DNA of 64,000 nt from Raffaelea ambrosiae. Lineage: Eukaryota > Ascomycota > Sordariomycetes > Ophiostomatales > Ophiostomataceae. The DNA is taken from assembly GCA_002778195.1 (NCBI GenBank), contig PCDI01000010.1:124001-188000 (forward strand). Reading direction: 5' to 3'. Shown piece by piece: positions 53,236 through 64,000 of this stretch. The notes beneath the pieces were generated by a model. It was not told the DNA's origin. It was given only the letters and a program-made list of their open reading frames with translations, and did not search any database. The first letter of the stretch is position 1, and the number at the start of each line of letters is the position of its first letter. Made by a program: the position numbers and the translations under genes.

Positions 53236-54388
53236 TCTTATTTCGTTTCCTCTGCGCACACACACCCAGGATAGCTGAACAGGCCTGTGTGCTGTGTGTG
53301 CGGCTGCGGGGTGGCCGAAGGGAGCAAGCATCCGCCTGGGCTTCCCGGTTAGGCAAGGCAAGCCGGGGGGCGCAATGGGATAGTGGCGGGGACATGCCTG
53401 TTTCTTAACATTTTCTACTCTTGGGATGTATGTCTGGCTTTTGTTTCTGGAACAATAGCACACTAGAGCACGGAAAGGGGGGAACGGGCCCAGCCTGGGA
53501 AGTCGGGGAGTCCAGCCAGGGCAGGCAGGCTGTCTGTCTGTCTGTCTGTCTATCCTTTTTTTGGACTTTCCGTCTTGGATCCAGGAGCTCGGGCGGGACA
53601 TATAATACCGCAGGATGCTCTTCTGCCGATCTGATGTTCAGATTGCCGGATTCCTGTATTTTCTTTCTCTTTTCTCTCTCTCACACACACTCATTCGTTT
53701 GCTTCCCTTGTCATTGTCCTGTCTCATGCCTGTCTCACAGCTTCGGCCTCGTGACTCCTGGCTGAGTCCCGAGGTTCTCATACAAGGGGAAGCGGCTACC
53801 TATCTGTCCTGATAAGCCTGCGAGCCATGATTGATCCGTGGCTCATTCTCAGCCCTGAGGCGGTCAAGATGCACAACGGCTGGGCAGATGGTGCCGTCTG
53901 CTCTCAACTCGGTCCTGTTCCGTTTGTTCTTTTTTCTTTTTCTTTTTCAAACTCGAACCACATGTCTCGCTTTCACACAACTCACTTTGTCGCAGACAGA
54001 CAACATAAAGCGCCCGACATCTACTCCTTTCATCTACGGACCTGCTTCTTTTCTACAACCTCTCCTCAGCAGTACTCAACGGTATTGGTTGGAGTCTTGC
54101 ATTGCAATACATAACTGGCTGCAGCTCCAAGTGGAACTCCCTGTCGTCTCTCTTTCTCCCGGAAATTAACCAAAAAAAAAAGTTTTTCTTTATTTCCTCC
54201 CCCCCCCAAAAGTATCATATCACAAAAACATGCAAGTTCATCTAAACACCCAATACACCCCATGTCCCTGTGGTCATTTTCGTCCAGCCTGTTTTCCGTC
54301 ATCCAGTTCCTATTTGTGTCCCCATTCCTCATTTTTTTGGGTATTTCTTGTCTTTTTTTTTTTGCGTTTCTCCGTTGCGGCTTCCCTC

Positions 54389-57300
54389 TCACCACCAGTG
54401 ATCAGGTTGCGACACATCTCCCCAGAATGGGGACAGCTCCGGCACGTTCCACGACACCGAAGAAAACGGGTAAGTCGTGTCCATCAGCGGGCCGCTGGTG
54501 GACAGGTCGCTGGGGTTGATATGCCCCGAAATAATGGGCATGAACGACTCGTCCGGGCTGCCCACGGACTGGCTCGCCGCGGTTGAAGCCGCGCCCAGGT
54601 CACCCAAGTCGTCCGACTCAAAATACGACTGCTGCATCTGCAGTTGCAGGTGCAGCTGCTGCTGGAACTGGTCCGCCTGGAATGCCGATGGCTGCGTGGT
54701 CATCGGCAAGTCCTGCAGCAGCGGTTGCGGCGTGGTCTGGGGAGTGGGCGACTGGGTGAACATCGGCTTCTCCTCCACCATCAGTTGTTGTTGTTGTTGC
54801 TGCTGTTGCTGCTGCTGGTGGTGTTGTTGATGCTGCTGCTGCTGCTGGTGTTGCTGGCGCTGTTGCGCCTGGGCCGCTTCTGTGACTAGAGACTGGGCAA
54901 AGTCTGTCGTCACGGCGGCAAACCGCTGCATCGTGGGCGAGAACTCCTTGCACCCCTTGAGGATGCGGATGCACGTCTTGAGCGAGTCTACGATGCCGGT
55001 GTCGTTGTACAGCTCCATGTCGTCGACAAACCGGCCCATGGCCAGCACCATGCAGATGGCCTCGATGAAGTACACGTCCCACCAGGTCTTGGAGTTGAAC
55101 TGGCCCGCGCGGAACAGCTGGTCCAGCACGCGCACGGCCGACTTGGCCGACCGGATGCAGTTGTGAGCAAAGAAGCGCACCGGCGACGACGACGGCGACG
55201 GCGACGGCGGCGGCGTGGTGGTCGAAGACAACAGGGCGGCTGTCTCGGCAACAGCGTCCGCCTCGGGCCAGCGCGGCGCTCCATCTGTCGACGAAGAGGA
55301 GGAGGAGGACGACGACGACGACGTCTTCCGGGTCACCATGGCCAACAAGAAGGGCCGGTAGAGCAGCGCGACGGTGTAGTGGTACTGGATGTGCAGCAGG
55401 AGAATGGCGCGCGCATGTGACCGCGGCGAGTTCGAGTACAGGCGCAGATGCGACGGGAGACGCGCATACCAGTTGTCCAGGGCCTCCGTCATGGTCTGGG
55501 CGAAGGCGACCTGGTCGTGTGCGACCATGGCCGAGGCGGAGGAGGAGGACGAAGAGATGGACGACTTTGCCGTGGACGACTTTGCCGAGGACGACCCGTT
55601 GTGGTTCGTCGACGTCTGGATGGACGACGACGAGGCGGCGGCCATCTCGGCGGCGGATGCCTCTACGAGAGCCTCCTCCTCCTCGTGGTGCTCGTGCGAG
55701 CTGCCGCCATACTGGTGCCGGCAGATGGACCCCAGCAGCTTCATCAGCTCGGCCTGGGCGGCCACGTAGCCCAGCGGCATGGTGTCGCCCATGTCGAGCA
55801 CGCCCTCGCTGGGCAGGCCGACGTTGCAGGCGGTGTGGTCGATGGCGGACAGGCGGCCCAGCGACGAGCACTCCATGGCCTCAAAGGCATAGAGCGTCCA
55901 CCAGACGCGGCGGCGCAGCTCGCGCTCCAGCGGGTTGCACTTGCTGCCGTTGCTGAAAACGCCGCCACCGGCGCCGCCGTCGCGGTGCAGGCCAATGGCA
56001 AAGGCCACGCGGATGGCCACGCCGGTCAGGTTCCAGCAGGCATTACGGTTACGGGTGATGTGGAGGTAGCGGCAGTACAGCAGCAGAGCCTGCACGTGCA
56101 CGAGCTGCGCGCCCGTCAGCACGTCGGGCAGTCGCTCCTGCGACTGGGCCAGGTACTTTTTCTGCAGCTCCTCGCGGCGGGACGCATTGCCGAGCAGGCG
56201 GCGGACAGCGCTCTGCGCAGGCGAGAAGGACGACGGCACAGTCGAGAAGACTTCCAGGCCCAGCACAAAGACCATGGACAGGCACATGAGCCAGGCCGGG
56301 TCGGTGTTGGGTGGTGTCGTCGTCGTCGTCGTCGTCGTTGTTGTCGTCTGCGACTGTTGTGGCTGGTCTTGCTGCTGCTGTTGTTGGCGCTGGCGCACAG
56401 GGTGGCTGCTGTTGCTGCGCTGCTGCTTCGGCGATGTCGAAGACGCCGAGGCTATCCACATATTCTCATAGTGGGCCTGGAAGAGGGCCCGGTGGAAAAT
56501 GGGGAAATCGCAGTGCACCTTGTCGAAAAACAGGCCCACGAGCACGTCAGCGACTTCGCGTGGGGGCAGGTCGATGCCACGGGCGCCCCTGTCGCATTGT
56601 CGCATGGACTGTCCGACAGAGGTCTGCAGCTGGGACTGGGACTGGGATTGCGCATTGCTCTTCTGCTGCGGCGCCGTGGATGGCGGACACTTCATGCCCA
56701 TCATGTCCCACAGCTGGTCCAGCAGCGAGTGGGAGCCCAGGGTCCCAATGTACCGCGGGAAGCCCATGGAGTCCTCGAGGAAGCGCTCGTCGCTTTGCTT
56801 CCTCTGCTGCTGCTGTTGCTGCAGCAGCAGCAGCTGTTGTTGCTGTTGTTGGAGCTGGTGCTGCTGCTGGTGGTGCAGGTTGAGCAGGATTTTCTTGGGC
56901 GATACCGCCTCGGTGCCACAGGGGAGGAGGAGCTCCGCTGCTGGGTTGTTCAGGAGGTGCCGGGGATCGGTGGTGGTGGCCGCCGCGGCCAGTTCCTCGC
57001 CGCGGGCGCCAGATTCCAGGGGAAGGGGTGTGGGCTGCTGCGGTGGGTGCTGACCAATCGGCATCGCCGTTATGGTTGGGGTACTTGCAGAGGGAGCGGG
57101 CGAAGATGCCGACTCGGGCACTGTTGCGGTTATGGACTCCAGCACTGGGGGGGAGGCGGCCGTCGGGCTGCGCTGCTGCTGCTGCTGTGCCTGGCGCCCG
57201 GGCGTGCCTGCGGTGGATGTTGTTGGTGATGCTGCTCCTGCGGTTGTTGTCGTTGTCGTCGTCGACACGGTCGGTCCGCCGCCGGCGCCTGATGCCGACG

Positions 57301-57598
57301 ACAGGCTGCCGTACACGCGCCGTTTCCGCGGCTCTGTTGTCAGACACGGCCGGCCAACCTCGCTGCAGGCCCGGCAGGCGTCCATGGAGCTGCCGCGCAG
57401 GCACTTGCACCGTTTCTTCTTGCACCAGTCGCAGCTCATCTCGGTGCGCTGGCGCTTCTCGGGCGGCACGCGGCGGCGCATCAGGCGCAGCAGCGCGGCC
57501 GGCGATGGCGGCTCCATGGGCTGGCTGCCCGGATACGAAGCTCGGCGTGGGTCCTGCATTGTTGTTCCAACACTTCCGGTCGGGTCGTCCAAGATCAT
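54389..57598 (-). CDS. Large Gln-rich Zn2Cys6 fungal transcription factor
   Basis: 1069 residues from ATG 57598, one frame. The frame is open for a further 99 codons upstream, but MILDDPTGSVG is the most natural start. The zinc cluster, CDWCKKKRCKCLRGSSMDAC followed by RACSEVGRPC, is at about 60-90. Then come long Thr/Ser and Gln tracts (CAG/CTG repeats). The fungal-specific transcription factor domain starts near VADVLVGLFFDKVHCDFPIF and includes LLYCRYLHITRNRNACWNLT, AFAIGLHRDGG and RRVWWTLYAFEAMECSSLGR. A second Gln block precedes the C-terminal end (FWGDVSQPDHWW). Nuclear DNA-binding regulator of unknown regulon, possibly carbon metabolism by its general layout. Confidence 0.85.
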   Translation of the reverse strand: MILDDPTGSVGTTMQDPRRASYPGSQPMEPPSPAALLRLMRRRVPPEKRQRTEMSCDWCKKKRCKCLRGSSMDACRACSEVGRPCLTTEPRKRRVYGSLSSASGAGGGPTVSTTTTTTTAGAASPTTSTAGTPGRQAQQQQQRSPTAASPPVLESITATVPESASSPAPSASTPTITAMPIGQHPPQQPTPLPLESGARGEELAAAATTTDPRHLLNNPAAELLLPCGTEAVSPKKILLNLHHQQQHQLQQQQQQLLLLQQQQQQRKQSDERFLEDSMGFPRYIGTLGSHSLLDQLWDMMGMKCPPSTAPQQKSNAQSQSQSQLQTSVGQSMRQCDRGARGIDLPPREVADVLVGLFFDKVHCDFPIFHRALFQAHYENMWIASASSTSPKQQRSNSSHPVRQRQQQQQQDQPQQSQTTTTTTTTTTTPPNTDPAWLMCLSMVFVLGLEVFSTVPSSFSPAQSAVRRLLGNASRREELQKKYLAQSQERLPDVLTGAQLVHVQALLLYCRYLHITRNRNACWNLTGVAIRVAFAIGLHRDGGAGGGVFSNGSKCNPLERELRRRVWWTLYAFEAMECSSLGRLSAIDHTACNVGLPSEGVLDMGDTMPLGYVAAQAELMKLLGSICRHQYGGSSHEHHEEEEALVEASAAEMAAASSSSIQTSTNHNGSSSAKSSTAKSSISSSSSSASAMVAHDQVAFAQTMTEALDNWYARLPSHLRLYSNSPRSHARAILLLHIQYHYTVALLYRPFLLAMVTRKTSSSSSSSSSSSTDGAPRWPEADAVAETAALLSSTTTPPPSPSPSSSPVRFFAHNCIRSAKSAVRVLDQLFRAGQFNSKTWWDVYFIEAICMVLAMGRFVDDMELYNDTGIVDSLKTCIRILKGCKEFSPTMQRFAAVTTDFAQSLVTEAAQAQQRQQHQQQQQHQQHHQQQQQQQQQQQLMVEEKPMFTQSPTPQTTPQPLLQDLPMTTQPSAFQADQFQQQLHLQLQMQQSYFESDDLGDLGAASTAASQSVGSPDESFMPIISGHINPSDLSTSGPLMDTTYPFSSVSWNVPELSPFWGDVSQPDHWW

Positions 57599-60378
57599 GG
57601 GCGGCAGGTCATGAGAGGAATGGAGAGAGGATGGCGAGGTGGCGTCTGGATGCCCAACCAGAAAAAAAAAAAGATACCTGGGGACAATACGAGATGGCAG
57701 GGAACGTGCCACAGAGGGATGAGGAGGTCCGGGAACGGTCCGGCCAAGCGTCGAGGCGGGCGTGGACAGTTCAGAAAGGGTTGGTGACGGGTCAGGCCAT
57801 GAAGGCGAAGCGGTTAGTTTGTCCAAGAGTGCGCTCAGGAGGTCCGAGAAGAGTCTATGCTGGATCTGAGCCAGGCCACGAGAGTTCACACACAAAATGT
57901 TTACAGGAAAGTTTTACAAGAAAACAGTCGCAACTCAGACGGGGCTGGCCCAAGAAAAGAAAGCGAGCGGCCCAGAGACCACGACCAGAAATGGCCAGGG
58001 TCCAAGGGTCCCCCCCCACGACTCCGAAGTTGCACATTACCAAGGCCGACTAACACCAGAGCGCTCGCCTGGACCTGTGCTGCCATTCCCGTAGTGGCAA
58101 AATGCCGGCCGGTAACGGTGACACGAGGCGCCGTAGCGTTTTAGCCCGGCACTTGAACGCTGGCCTGAAAGATACCACCGTTCAGATGTGCGTGGTCAAC
58201 AAAGAAAAGCCCCAGCAGCGCCAGAGATAAGGGAGAGCTTGGGCGCCGGCGAGGCGAATCGAAAACGGCTACATGGGTCCCACCCGAGAGCCCGGCCGTA
58301 TTTGTTGTCTGTTTGGGCCCTTGTGCCCTTGTACCATTTCGCTGGGGCAAGCTTACTCGTACACTGCTGTCATTCTGTGCTGTCTTTGTTGGGGACAAAA
58401 CACAGACAACGCTCCAATTTGCTGCGCTCCCATTCGCCCATCCATTATTCAGCAGCAGCGGCAGCTCCAACCGGCAGGCGTTTCGCCATGCCGGTTGTGG
58501 TGTCGCAAGCTGGCGAAATCTGCTGGCAAGCGGCAGGCGCAGCCGCCGCCGGCAGGGAAGTTGTTTTCCAGAGAGGTCGTTTCCCATCGTCAGACTGGCA
58601 CATCCACACCGGTCTGCGCTGCTCGAAGCACGACTCGTTTCGGAAGGTTAGACCGATCGCTCCTGCCTCCCCGTTCTGGTCTTGGGGAGGGGAAACTGGC
58701 CAGACGCTCCTTCGCCCTTTCGCTCTCTCTGTTTCTCGCTGTCTCTCTCTCGGCTGTCACTTGCCTTGTCTGGCCTGCCTGTCGGCTAACCCGGTCTGTT
58801 CGCCGACGCCTGCCTGCCTTGCTTGCGTGGGTGCCGCCTGCCAAAACGGTGGGCGACGGCCAACTGAACCCAACGCAACGTGGGCCCCCCTCCCACCTCG
58901 CTCACCACCGTAATAAGTGGGCGCCGGCGGCGATGGGCCATCGCCGATGGCCCAAAACGGTAGGCGGGCAGCTACACGATGCGACGGCTAAGTCCCCCCC
59001 AAACGGAGATCGGCTACTCTCCTTATCGCTCCGACGGAATAACCCCGTCGACCCTGCAGTCTTGCCCAGATAAGACAAAAAAATTTCGGCTACCGTCCGA
59101 CAGGGTGCCCCGCTCCGCTATTCTTTTTTTTTACCCTGTTTATTTTTCATTTTCATTGTTTTATCGTTTGCCTATCAGGCCCTTTCCTTCCTCGCATGTC
59201 CCCGTGTTCCCACTCTAATATGAGGAACCCCTATCGCACCATAGCACCGTCTTATCACGACCGTCACCGTTCTAGACGCCGAAGACGTGGACTTCACCGA
59301 AAGGCACGTGACAGATACCGGCGCCTTGGATCCCTATCTCCCCTATCGGGTCTCGTCTGTCACCCAGGCCAACTGACTCTGCCTGTCGGCGGATGACAGT
59401 TATCCTAGCGTCGGGTAAGCTGCCGACGGCCAAAATTGACCACTCACACATAATTGCGCCGCGAGTTTCTGCGTCGCAGGCCCCGCGGTGCTGGAGCTCC
59501 TCCATTGTTACTATGCACGCTCCAATCATGGGAGAGGCAATTGCTGTTCGTAGGGCTCTTACACTTTGAGCGTGTGTACCATGTATGTGTTACAATGAAA
59601 TTGACTGCCTTGTGAGGCGGGGAAATGAAGCTGAGATGTCTCCCATGGCATTGTCCTTCGCTCTCGAAGACTTGATGACGCAAGATAAAATTGTTGCCCC
59701 AAAGCACCAGACCGAAAGCTCGGCCGAGCTGGGCCGATAGCTACAAAGTACATGGTCGTGAACTAATACCGGACTTCGCTGCCCGCTCCCCTGCAGGGCT
59801 GGGGTTGTCTTGGCCGGAGTATCGCGCAATGGGTCGACCTGTTTGGCGGACAAATGTCGGAAAACCCGATAGCACCATATCTCGACCGTTTTGCAAAACG
59901 CTGGAGAGCTATGCAGTGTACTTGCACCACCGTCGCGTGCTCGTGCTAGCTAGTTGTGGCCCCTGTACTCGTGTGCTCGTAGGAGTCTCCTTGCTAGCAT
60001 CACCTCACCAAGCCAATGAACAGACAAAGCGTTCCTTTGTTTGCAAATTCTCCGACAGGTCGGCACGGGTCCACACAGCACTTCTTCATCGTTGTTGTGT
60101 GGGCGTGCTCGCTAGCACTTGCAACTTGTGCATCTCATATCTCTCCCCCAGTTCCCACGACCAGCATCTCGTGGAGCCACGTAACAAACGTCGGCCCCCA
60201 CCCGAGCTCAACGGGCATGCAATCTGATAGCTCTCTCGCATTGGGCTTGTCGACGAGAGGTTGACGAAAGGTTGACGAAAGGGTTCCGCTCCCACGTTGC
60301 CCAACTCTAAATGATACCAAACGGTAAACTGTCTAGATCATAAACATACAAAGTACATAGTATCACACCAATCCCTTT

Positions 60379-60400
60379 GACCAACTCCTCGGAGTTGGTC
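60379..60400. repeat. Perfect 10-bp inverted repeat
   Basis: Arms GACCAACTCC and GGAGTTGGTC with a 2 nt centre. No neighbouring gene end explains it. Confidence 0.7.
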
Positions 60401-61727
60401 AGGGAGGCGGGAGAGATGGGTGCCCAGAATGGGGTAAAAAAACAAATAAAGAAACAAGGTGACACGGTCCGCCGTCAGGCTAGCTAGGAGTGCACCATCC
60501 GAAACCGGTGGCATGGATAGGGGTGGGGCCAGCCAGTCAGAACCTTTACCGCTGTTTCCCGCTGTTTCCCGTCATTCCTAAAGTATCTGACGGAGTAATC
60601 ATATGGCGGTCGCATGGCGACGGAGAACTATCGAAACTTTCTTTGCCAAAAGCTCATGAGGTCTCGAGTGCCAGATACCAAAAAAAAGACAATAATAGTA
60701 CCACCATTCAATAGGACGAGCGAAAATCAAAACTTCCGTTTTGCCTTTAGTTGCCCATGATTAACGCAGCGATAACACATGCCCAACTCATAGATTCAAT
60801 AGCCTATGGATAGGGATACGCCGGAGAAATGGGTGCGTCGTGGAACCATCCGAGGAGATCTCCGACGCAATACGGTGTGCCATGGAGACAACGACCGCGT
60901 CTACACCATAAATCCCCACGTAGCCTCCTCACTTGAATGCAACAGAACCCGCATTTACCCCCCCATGGCAAGAGCTGGCAAACAGGTATGGATACGATGG
61001 TAGAGGGGGGCGCGTTGCAGAAACTTGCGATTTGCATACGAAGACCGCAACCGGTGCCTGATCAAGGAGGATTCTCGCACGACGAAAAACAGGGCCCTGT
61101 CTTCCCAGTTTCGTCCCAGCGCGGGGAAGAAAAGAAAAGAACAAAAAGGCGGACTTGACATCTGTAAAAGGTGGGTTGGAAGAGGAACTTGCTTGGATGC
61201 AGGTGTATTTGTTCTTTAAGTGTGTCCTTGTTGCTGAATTTTGTATATGAATGTGTAAAAAAAAAACCTCTCCCTCAAAACATCACAACGGTTTTTTTTT
61301 TTCGCACTGCACCACGTGAAACGCCACGATCCCCACGGCCGGCAATTGCCAACGTGTGATAAGAAAAGCGTTCTGCCCGCTGGGGCGACTGCGTAGCCTT
61401 GCATGCCATGCAAGTCATGCCGACTAAGTGTGGCCAGCCTGGCCCTCCTTATCGCTGAAGAAACAGGTGAGAGAAGAGGGCTGCCGGTGAATTGCGTCTT
61501 ATCACAAAAGCCTTCCGCGGCAGTGATAGCAGGCCTTGACGTAGCGTTGAGCTGATTGAGCTGCTTGAACTAATGGATAAAAATAAATAGAAAATAGAAA
61601 AAGAGAAAAAAAAAGACGAGACATCCGAGCTTCTGTCCGCCTTGTGGCGATGTCGGCTGGATCATGCCCCTTTGGCGATTTTTGGCGATAGCCTTGCTCT
61701 GCAATTCTTTGGCTTCGGCCCTCTGGC

Positions 61728-61762
61728 CGCCCCTTTGGCCGCTCCTTTGGCCGCCCCCTTGG
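61728..61762 (+). repeat. 12-bp tandem repeat GGCCGCYCCTTT
   Basis: About three imperfect copies of TTGGCCGCCCCT-type units. Confidence 0.7.
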
Positions 61763-61818
61763 CTGAGCCTGATAGCATCGGCCCGCTGCCGGTCAGCCGT
61801 CTTTTTTTTTATGTGTCT

Positions 61819-61838
61819 GTGTGTGTGTGTGTGTGTGT
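61819..61838 (+). repeat. (GT)n microsatellite
   Basis: Uninterrupted GT dinucleotides, about nine units. Confidence 0.9.
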
Positions 61839-63060
61839 ATGCTCGCAAACCCGCGCCATTGGACCGCCCCGCCCATTATCAGCCCGACCGCATTCAGCCC
61901 GAACGCATCGAGAAGATTGGAAGATTTGCCGTATCAGAATCTCACACAGAGAGATTCGAGATTTGCGATTTGGTTTCCCTTTTCTCCCTCTTTTTGGCTT
62001 CGGCAAGCGTACGCCGTACAGAAGAAAGGAACGAGATAAAATGACGGTCAACCATGATAGATGATAAAACGGTTGCATCGCGACGCGTGTAGAAGTGTCC
62101 CCGGAGAAAGGGAGAGTGCCGATCGAAGAACCAGAGCGCATGCGGCATGCCAATCTCGCTGTGGAAGGAAGTCGTACTACGTAATATCAGAACCAGATCA
62201 TGCTTGTAGATTGCGCGTATCGCCGTCCGAGGTGTTGCGGCACAGTCTCGCCCGCGCAGCCGACTGGCATAAGCTGCCGATCCGTATGGAAGAAAAGAGT
62301 TTTGTTAATTGAAATTCTCTGAGATTGAATTTGTTCAACTCCTTGCTCAGCTTGGCGTCCGACTTGTTTTTTTTTTTGTTTTTTTTTCATATCTGCGTTC
62401 TTTCTTTTTACGAGAACATGAATATAATTCATGAATACCACAACATGGGATATGCCTCTTCATGCAAGATGGTTGAAACTCCAGTTTCTCCTCTACATTG
62501 TTCTTTGCCAAGGAGGCATCGCCATAGGAGTGATGGGGCGTGCTTCATATGCTGTATGTCTGTTGTACTATGCAGGAGTCATAGCATGTTGCTTGACGAA
62601 GAGGCACAAGCATGAGCGTCACACGCTCAATACCCGCGTTCACCAGACTTGTTTGGGATGTAGTTTTATACGTTGCTCTTGTGAGATTACGAATCTATAT
62701 ACACCAAGTCCATGCATGCCATGTGCAAGTTCAACAAGCATTCCGCCTGGAACGAACTTATTCTTGCTTTTTCCAGACAACAGTTAGAGGATATGGAAGT
62801 TGCGGATACTCGAGTGTTGTCGAGATAGATTGTGATGTCGCAAGTCGTTACAAGTCGGCACAAGGCATAAGAAGGCATAAGAAGAGACAAGGTTCGTATA
62901 TATCACAGTCCTCCGCTGCACAAATAAGCACAGAAATGAAAGGTCTCCAAGGGCATTTCTTTCCTTGTTCTGTATTTGATCCAGAATCTACAACACTGCT
63001 GGTGATACCTATCCCTTCAGTCGGTCAACGCTTCCTAGCACTTGGAGGGGGTTGCTTATA

Positions 63061-63067
63061 CATATAC

Positions 63068-63101
<34 letters not shown>

Positions 63102-63104
63102 ATG
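63061..63104 (+). repeat. Compound (AT)n(GT)n microsatellite
   Basis: AT/ATAC units followed by about 12 GT units. Confidence 0.9.
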
Positions 63105-63387
63105 CAATTCTGTTTCTTTTATACCTCTGGAGAAGCTCCCTAGTCCTGCCAGGCGGACGAGGCTGCCTTGTGGATTGTTGTTTGCTCGTTGTCCCTATTC
63201 CCTCCTTCGCCATGCACGTCACAGGCTTGCCGTCAACGTTGACATTCTTCTCTCCGACGGTCGTCGCCAAGAGGATTGTAAATCTGATAGCCTGGGCTAG
63301 CTATGTAGAAGGCTTGCCAAGTGGGCAAATGTACGAGCATTCGTACAGAGCGCAGGGTGACTGTGTCCACAAGCGTGTTGCCTGGGT

Positions 63388-63491
63388 CAAGCTTCCTCTT
63401 TCAAGCTTCCTCTCTCTTCTCAAGCCTCCTCTCTCTTCTCAAGTCTCCTCTCTCTTCTCAAGCCTCCTCTCTTTTCTCAAGCTTCTTCTCT
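63388..63491 (+). repeat. 19-bp CT-rich minisatellite, about five copies
   Basis: Copies of CAAGCCTCCTCTCTCTTCT with C/T variation at the fifth and sixth positions, the outer copies shorter or degenerate. Confidence 0.85.
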
Positions 63492-64000
63492 TTGTTCTTC
63501 GTCAAGTGACCACGGATGTGAGGCAATGCCAGAATATGTTCCAAGATCGATTCAATTCTCTTTTGTCGGGAGAAACGATAAGTCCGGGCATTTGATGCAC
63601 TTGTTCAACGAGCCTGTTGCCCGGCCGGTTTCTTCTCGTTGCTTCTTGTCAAATGACCACGAATACCAAGCAATCGTGTTTACATAGGCTCGGTGAGTGG
63701 TTTTGGGATTTGGCCAGCATACGTTCTTCTGTGGAAGAAATTGTGAATATCCAGGAAGCTCTCTGCGAGATGTTTCTGTAAAGGTCTATGAGCACCTGGA
63801 GATAGACCTCCTCGTCTTGTAACCTATGCTTGGTAGGGTGGAAGCAATGATGATACACATGTTCAACAGCATTGTCTGGGTTGGGAGGTTTTCTCGATGT
63901 TGGATCTTGAGCGAACAAATGGCTGATCGGTTACACTAAGTCTGTTGTCCAAACTGGACTTTTTGCGATTCTCTGTTAATAGCGAACGACTGTACAGGGT

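Larger units (their letters stand above)
52056..54388. other. Gene-free spacer around an assembly gap
   Basis: Contains the N run, a 9-10 bp TCTTGGGCC-type tandem repeat at about 53187-53235, a TCTG run at 53528-53551 and several homopolymers. No gene recognised on either strand. Confidence 0.5.
57599..64000. other. 6.4 kb without a recognised gene
   Basis: Upstream of the regulator there are only short frames of low-complexity or shadow character on both strands. The longest open frame, 62612-63595 plus, reads through a GT microsatellite and a CT-rich minisatellite and has no domain features, so I do not call it. The base composition shifts between GC-rich (58450-58950) and AT-rich patches. 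Confidence 0.55.

Noticed and set aside
52426..53601. 391-codon minus-strand frame across the N run
   Set aside because: It includes undetermined residues over the assembly gap and repeats; no support.
62612..63595. 327-codon open frame on the plus strand
   Set aside because: It passes through a GT microsatellite and a CT minisatellite, has no domain feature and no coding bias; chance openness is more likely.

Overview
The window reads as nuclear DNA of a filamentous ascomycete (Pezizomycotina; a Sordariomycete is my guess). The basis is protein genes broken by 56-125 nt introns with GTRNGY donors, CTNAY-type branch points and YAG acceptors, G/C-rich third codon positions, AT-rich spacers, Zn2Cys6 regulators, a PEX6 gene and fungal-only families. 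Coordinates below were assembled by hand-joining exons in frame. A run of 20 N at 52594-52613 marks an assembly gap.

Left end (1-9.1 kb): four adjacent genes form a secondary-metabolite cluster: an NRPS-like adenylation-thiolation synthetase running off the left edge, a PLP aminotransferase, an MDR-family quinone-type reductase and a DMATS-type aromatic prenyltransferase. This is the gene set of terrequinone/asterriquinone pathways (tdiA, tdiD, tdiC, tdiB). A likely logic is that the aminotransferase turns an aromatic amino acid into its 2-oxo acid, the synthetase activates and dimerises two of these to a benzoquinone, the reductase reduces it and the prenyltransferase decorates it. The product cannot be read from sequence.

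10-20 kb: a single-ORF fusion of an N-carbamoyl-D-amino-acid hydrolase domain with a hydantoin/Asp-Glu racemase domain, two drug:H+ antiporters of the MFS, a short-chain dehydrogenase and a small Cys-rich protein. Whether any of these belong to the cluster is open.

20-43 kb: mostly housekeeping or catabolic genes: a membrane-anchored steryl-ester-hydrolase-like lipase, a head-to-head pair of mitochondrial-type acyl-CoA dehydrogenase and class III CoA-transferase, PEX6 with an unusual acidic tail, an SH3BGR-like protein with a very long acidic tail, a decayed protein-kinase gene, a membrane-anchored Hsp70-like protein and a phytanoyl-CoA dioxygenase-family enzyme.

43-50 kb: a Zn2Cys6 regulator with a short or truncated C-terminus lies divergent to an opsin-related membrane protein without the retinal lysine. 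It is followed by an AT-rich island holding relics of a transporter and of an unidentified protein, and a fungal protein with a possible trypsin-like active-site layout.

50-64 kb: a flavin-reductase-like protein, the assembly gap, a large Gln-rich Zn2Cys6 regulator, then about 6.4 kb in which I see no gene, only simple repeats.
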